Made by a program: the position numbers and the translations under genes | Notes under the pieces: generated by a model | What the model was told of the DNA's origin: nothing | The model's database searches: none | What the model saw: only the letters and a program-made list of their open reading frames with translations | DNA from: Apricaphanius iberus | Lineage: Eukaryota > Chordata > Actinopteri > Cyprinodontiformes > Aphaniidae | Length of the DNA stretch: 64,000 bases | Direction of reading: 5' to 3' | Assembly: GCA_028564705.1 (NCBI GenBank) | Contig: JAPXFQ010000181.1 | Coordinates: 1,244,001 to 1,308,000, forward strand | Part shown: piece after piece, positions 58,358 through 64,000 of the stretch | How positions within the stretch are numbered: position 1 is the first letter of the stretch | Layout: each line of letters starts with the position of its first letter

Positions 58358-61300
58358 CAATTCATGACTGGATTGAAGGGTGGGTGTGGGTCCTCATTTT
58401 TGTAGCCAGCACTTCTCTCCCTCACCATCAAGAGAGGGAAAGGGCTGAAGCAGCTGTCACTTAACATGTGAATGTTTTGAGGACGGCCCATGGGTCTTTA
58501 GAAAACTCTTCTTTTTTTTCCCTTTTTTGCCCCCCCAAACCCGTTTTCTCAAGCAGAAGCAGCATGGAGTTTCTGAGCTTAAGTCAGATTCAGAGGAGGG
58601 GCTTTGTTGGATGGGAAGAGGGGGAGAGTTTGGGAGAAAAAAGCATGAGGAAGGTAAAGAGGGCACTAGCCGCCTGGTGCAAGAGCAACCAGAGCAGCAG
58701 CTCTGGGTGAGAATGCAAACCACTGTGGCGACGGGTACAATCTAACCTCTCTGTTTAAAAAACAACTGCTCTTGGCCAGGAGCTGTGGGAGTTCATCAGA
58801 GCCGTTGGAATACATTGTCTTCTTCTGGGTGCCCTATCCCATCGCCGGCTCTAACAGGGAAGGAATTCCTCTATCACAGCTCCACACAACAAAGAAGAAA
58901 GGGAGAGGAGCAGAGCTGGTGGGAGGAGAAGTGAAGTGAAAGGAGGGGAGGGGTGCACGGAAAGGGGAGAAGAGGACATTGTTTGTCTGTGACTGTGGGC
59001 AACGGTAAAGCATGAGTTGTCAGGGCATGTGCGAGTGTGTTTAGAAAGTGGGTTTGTATGTGAGCATGGTTTAACGGGCGGACCTGACTGTTTGTGTATT
59101 TGAGGGAGCATGCCTGTGTACATGTTAGAGGAAGCTTCAGTTTGGGATGTTGGAGCTCGGAGGCCATTCAAAGGATGCTCAAACAAAGCCAGGGTTTTTT
59201 TTCTCACCCTTTTGAATGGTGACTGAGGGGTAGCTGGATTCCTTGACTCATGCCGTTGGATTCTACTCTGCTTTTAGGGTAAGTGTAATTGACGTGGGTT
59301 TCTAACCGCCAAAACTGCTAAAATGTATCCGGGACTGGCCAAGTGAGAGATTGCTCCAGGCTATAATGGTCAATTAAGCTTAGGGAAGTATATTTACTTA
59401 ATCACTTATTTTAACTAGATTTTTTTTTTTATCATCTGAAGATACAATACTCCAGCAGGAATTACATATGTGGGATCATTCCAATGTGAGTTTTATATTG
59501 TTATTTATTTGTTTAAGATTCAACAGTTTATATTGACAATCTTGTTTTGTCATTGTGTACTGTTCCCTTCTTTAGCTTTCATTTTGCCAACATACCTGTT
59601 AAATGTATTTTGTTTAGAAAAGCTGAGATGAAATTTTTTACAGTGCTGTTTGAATAGAAAAATCTGACCTTGCACTATTTATCCACCTTTAATGCTATGG
59701 GTCTCATGGGTAAATGCACAGCTGCCATCTTTGATTAGGGACCACTCCAGTGATTACTACTTCAAAACCTCCCTTTAGAGAACCCAACAGGCAGCTGTGA
59801 GGCCTTTTTACCGTCATGATGTGTGATCATTGTTCTGCTGCTGGTTATAAATCCAACCATTTATGTTTTTGAACCATCAGAAGAGCAAATTTAGAAACAT
59901 CTAAGATATTATAAAAGATATGGCTTCTCATTTATCTCTTATTCTTATTCAGTATACATTTACAATTGACATTATATTCTGTTTGATCTTGTTATACTTT
60001 GGGGAAACACTTATATGAAACCCCTTAACCTCGTTAATTTCTAAATGGACTGCAGTCGTAAAACACAGCTGAAAGCACAGAATAGGCCTGGTTTGGTTTG
60101 AGGTGAGAGCCATCTCACTGTAGGTTAAGTGATGAAGTGGTTTGACCATTAACTATATTGTGAAACCATTGAAATGTTTGTGTTTCCTTCGTTCTCTGTC
60201 CAAAATCATTATCTGAAAAATGAGAAACTATTCAATATCAGGCTTAAACCTTAATGAGTGAGTGTGCCTAGTTTCTATTGACAAATGTAGGTCATAGTCT
60301 TGTTAATGGATATTCCTTATTGTGATTGTCTCAAAACAGCCCCAACCCTCCTCTATAGCATCTGTTTTGCCCCTTCTGTATCACAATGTACAGTTTATGG
60401 AAAATATAGTACACCAGCATAGTTTCAACAGCATTCCATCGTAACTAACATAATTCAACTCTTTGGCCCATCTTCATACATATTGTGTTATCACAGTAGA
60501 GTAAAATGTGTAAGTTAGCGGACCACCACACATGTGGTGCGGTAACCAGATGCTGCATCCCCTCTATGTTGAGTTGGTTACCAGGGTGGATACGGCCTCA
60601 GATACGCAGCTCTCCTCAGGAGACTCCTGGGTAGAGATCTGAGCTAACTAAGTAATCATCGATCTTGAGGCTGAAGCTTTTGTCTGGGCAACGCTGTGAT
60701 CCAACTGTGTTTCTCCCCTGTGGACCCCAGCACAGCATCATCTGCTCAGCAGAGACAGACATAATGCAGGGCAATTACTAAATGCACTTTGAGTCATCAT
60801 ATCAAAGTAGGTCATCTTTAAATTCTCGCCTTACGGAATACATCTTAACGCATTTGAATTACTAAAACCTATAAGGGTTAAATTTTATTTGGTAAGATAT
60901 TCTCTTATTCAATGTCAGCATAATTTCTTCATTGTGTTATAGATCAGATCTGCATATTCAACATGTTTTCATTTCCCTGGAAGGTAAGGCGAGGCCAGCA
61001 AGGAAACTTTATTTAAATAGCACCAGTAATACACAAGGAAATTCAAGTGTCTTATTGGAAAATAAAGAATAATACCATAAAACAAACAGTAGATTAAAAA
61101 ATTACTAAAGTTAAAGCCTTAAATTACCGCTTAGACATTCAAAAACAAATCGATAAAATACTTTTTTCCCTTTACAGAAAAGGTTCAATGAAAATTTTTG
61201 CAAACCTAATTTAAAAATAGCATAACAGTTTTTGACCACTGAGCGTCTTATAGACATCTATCCTTTGACAAATAGGGAGCCAGTAGGGTGATTTTGGAGA

Positions 61301-62032
61301 CGTGTGTGATATGATCCATTTTCCTGCTATTGGTCAGTACTTTGGTAATGGCAAAAGTATTTTCGATGAGTTACCTGATTTGATTTTTATAGACATCTTT
61401 GAGGAAATCTAACCCACTGAAAGCTAAAAAGAAAATCAATATCATATATATCTTTCTGTGTCCTGTTTTGGTTTTTTGTTCAGGTTGTGTTTTTCAAAAT
61501 GGTAGTTGGTTGATTTAGTGGTAGCCTTTAGATGACTTAAAATTCAGGTCTGACTTCATAACAACACCAAGGCTTCTATCATCCTCTCATTCTCTAGCCT
61601 AACTGACTCTTTTCAGTTGAACCTTCTATTTTTAAGATTAAAAAGAATGGGTTTAGGGATTTGCTATATGAAGTTAGTAAATGTAATGATCCACTTTTAG
61701 ATGTTCTTGACCCACTGGCTTAATGACTGTGATAGTATGTAACCATGGTTATGTGATGACACAGAAATATAAAAATATTTGTCATCAAAATATGTATTGT
61801 AGGAGATGTTGTAGAATTCCATAAACTGAGCTAGCGGCATAGATTGGAGAGCTCTGTTCCTGATACTGAATAAAAGTGTCCCAACAACAGAGACAAAGAA
61901 ATGACAAAAATATTCCCAGCTCGCTTAATAAAATTTGTCAGTACCAGACAAACCAACCAATGTTTCCAGTTTATAGATCAGTATGTAATGATCAACTATA
62001 TATAACGGAGTACATCGATCCAATAGGACTAA
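58358..62032. other. non-coding, no gene recognised
   Basis: Part at 58380-59260 is richer in G and purines. A SINE-like fragment lies at about 60983-61110. Blocks at 59680-59850 and 60480-60790 are possible conserved elements. No exon was identified. Confidence 0.4.
60983..61110. repeat. interspersed teleost repeat fragment
   Basis: Reads aaggtaaggcgaggccagca, then actttatttaaatagcacca, related in phrase to the block at 34285-34400. Confidence 0.45.
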
Positions 62033-62471
62033 TGCTGCGTTCAGACCGCAGGCTTTGTCGGCGTCAGGCAATGCTCAGAAAGCGACTAATTCGATACACA
62101 CTAAGATAAACGTTTAAGCTGAAGCCTGCAAAGCTCGTAGGCGGGCCTTTCTCTGCTGGATGTTTTAAACACTCGCGGATCGTGGTTGGCTAGGCAGCGT
62201 CGACGTCGGGCAATTTCACTACAGTGAGACGCTCTGATTGATTGCTGTGCTGTGTCAACAGCGTAGGACCGTCAAAAGTTCAACTAGCTGAACTTCTGCA
62301 TTGCTAGCGTTATGAGCTTTGAAGCTAGGAACGCAGGAAAAGCTTGAAAAGTTGATGGAGCCAAAGCTCACAAAGCGCAGCAAAGACCATGACGCTCCTC
62401 CAATGGCCTCAACCGTAGACTTAAACTGTAATCTTGACATTGCTGACAAAGCCTGTGGTCTGAACGCAGCA
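62033..62471. mobile_element. Harbinger-type miniature element, TAA target
   Basis: TGCTGCGTTCAGACCGCAGG at the left and an inverted copy ending GGTCTGAACGCAGCA at the right. TAA lies on both sides (62030-62032 and 62472-62474), the TWA target preferred by PIF/Harbinger elements. 439 bp, no transposase. Confidence 0.82.
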
Positions 62472-62653
62472 TAAGATATCAGTTCTAGATGGATGTCAAG
62501 ACACTGATCATTAAAATCCTTTAAAACTGTGGTCTCAGTGCTGTGGTGTTATCAAAAACGTGACTAGAAAATACTGAAGTGATTCAGGGTTTTTTGTTTG
62601 TTTGTTTTTATCCATCATGATAAGATAAATGCCAAAAATGGTAGGTGTCAACT

Positions 62654-62993
62654 AGAGCTGGGTATCAATTCAAATATCAAGAATCAATTCGGTTCCAATT
62701 CCCTGCATTAGAATTGATTATCACAATCCAATCCAATCTGTTCCTATTTAATATTTATATTGATCAATGCTAATCAAAACATTTATTTAATTTATTATTT
62801 TTTTTTTTTTAGCTGTTACATTAATTGCCTGCATGTGATTCAATTACGTAACACTAGGTGAGTAAGACCACCAGTGGAAATGGCCGTCTGGAGGCAAACT
62901 ACGTTAAAAGCTTAAATTCGTTTTTGGACTTCGTATCGATTTGGTTCAATTTTTAAAGGAATCAATTCAAAATCGATGCCCCACACACCCCCC
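62654..62993. mobile_element. possible hAT-type miniature element
   Basis: The left end reads TAGAGCTGGGTATCAATTC and the right reads GAATCAATTCAAAATCGATG then cccc, suggesting degraded inverted repeats. Target duplication not found. Confidence 0.45.
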
Positions 62994-64000
62994 AATTTTT
63001 TTCAACACATCACTGGTCAGGACTGGTATCGGCCTGTTATTACCTATTACTGAGGCATCCGGCATGCCCATTACATCCATGCAGCACTACTATCTCAGAA
63101 AAATTTCCTATCAATCTTTTTAAATGCTAATATTAGAATTTCCTTTTAGCTGACTCCCTAACCTCAACTCCCAACTAGATCATTAGTCGCCAAGCATGTC
63201 TTCAGCTGACCTATTTAAATCTGAATTTAGCAGTGTAACCTAATTTCGGAGGGAGGACGTTGTTTAAACAGAAACCCTCCCTGTGATCTTCTGATGGGCT
63301 CACCTCAAACTCTCTTTGTCAATATAATTACTCTAACCTTTAACCTCGAATCAGAACAATGAAGGCTCTAAGATGAGGGAATGGCAAACAGTGTTTGAAA
63401 CAGAGTGTTTGTAGATTCATACAAATATTAGCCATATAAGAAGCTGGTTTGAATAGTCTAACAACAGTACCCATTCATTTGTCCCATAAAGAAGGGAGGG
63501 GATGGTTTTATGGCTGTCATATTTCATCAGATCCCAATGGGGTTTCCCAGGACCGATCCAAGTTGAGTCAGAAGAAGCTCTGGCTGGTTCCCACCGGTTT
63601 GTCTATGCCCGGCTCAACACTGGGATCCTCCACATGGCTGTCACATTGATTCTCAAGGCCAGAATTTTTTACTTGTTGATGTGAGAAAGTTGGCAAAATG
63701 TGTAGATAAAATATTAAAACAGGACTGGGGAAATCAAGGCCAAGAAGCATTTTTTATTCTCTCTGGTCTTTCAATCCTACGACAATTGCAATCCTGGGAC
63801 CAAATTTTATTAATTCATTTCTAGCCTGGCTGCAAAGAGTTTGGCAAAAATAAATAAATAAATAATAGCACCCTATTATGTGGAATAGACCCTCCTCACA
63901 AAGAAACCTAGATCTTTTTTTCCAACATGGACAGGGAAACTGGTAGCAATGGGTATAAATGTGAATAAAGGAAAAACTGTGAGCCGCTAGGGTGGAGGTC
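62994..64000. other. non-coding, nothing recognised
   Basis: No gene, repeat family or conserved motif that I can support. Confidence 0.45.

Noticed and set aside
58201..58491. Minus-strand frame with a poly-Pro run
   Set aside because: Produced by translating the poly(G) run; no coding support.
1..64000. CRISPR arrays, operons, bacterial promoters, rRNA or tRNA genes
   Set aside because: None seen; the window is vertebrate nuclear DNA and the only regular array is the 63-bp minisatellite, which has no spacers.

Overview
This 64 kb window is vertebrate genomic DNA and almost certainly comes from a ray-finned (teleost) fish. It is AT-rich, its genes are split by GT-AG introns, and its repeats are of types common in teleosts: Tc1-like elements, hAT-type and Harbinger-type miniature elements, and 5'-truncated non-LTR retrotransposons. 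I cannot name the species.

From 375 to 31723 on the + strand lies one large gene, plectin (plec). I traced 26 coding exons that splice in frame without a break: 12,985 coding bases, or 4,327 codons plus stop. The 5' end (isoform-specific first exons, CH1 and the start of CH2) is upstream of the window. In order the exons encode the end of the second calponin-homology domain (375-680), the plakin domain of spectrin repeats with an SH3 domain (2519-15280), the coiled-coil rod in one 3,354-bp exon (19624-22977), and a 6,195-bp last exon (25529-31723) holding six plakin-repeat domains and a Gly-Ser-Arg tail. The layout matches mammalian PLEC, where exons 31 and 32 encode the rod and the C-terminal region. 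I cannot tell which of the two teleost paralogues this is. The introns carry several non-autonomous DNA transposons, some with recognisable target-site duplications.

From 31724 to about 33740 is the plec 3' region. It contains three candidate exons (32526-32609, 32794-32910, 33246 to about 33735) with good splice signals and one continuous 71-codon reading frame. This is the least expected signal in the window and may be an unannotated spliced transcript or an alternative 3' end.

From 33.7 to 45.6 kb I see no host gene. The region holds an internally deleted Tc1-like element (38046-39061), a 63-bp minisatellite beside an L2/CR1-like LINE remnant (39.9-41.0 kb), and a full-length but broken Tc1-like element (43906-45457).

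At 45676-45787 there is a single isolated exon that looks like helix A of a spectrin repeat. It suggests a second + strand gene with very large introns. The rest, to 64000, has no other coding sequence I can support. It contains a Rex/RTE-like LINE fragment (50.9-51.75 kb), three terminal-inverted-repeat elements with target duplications (51877-52436, 55179-56678, 62033-62471), other repeats, and several blocks that look like possible conserved non-coding DNA.
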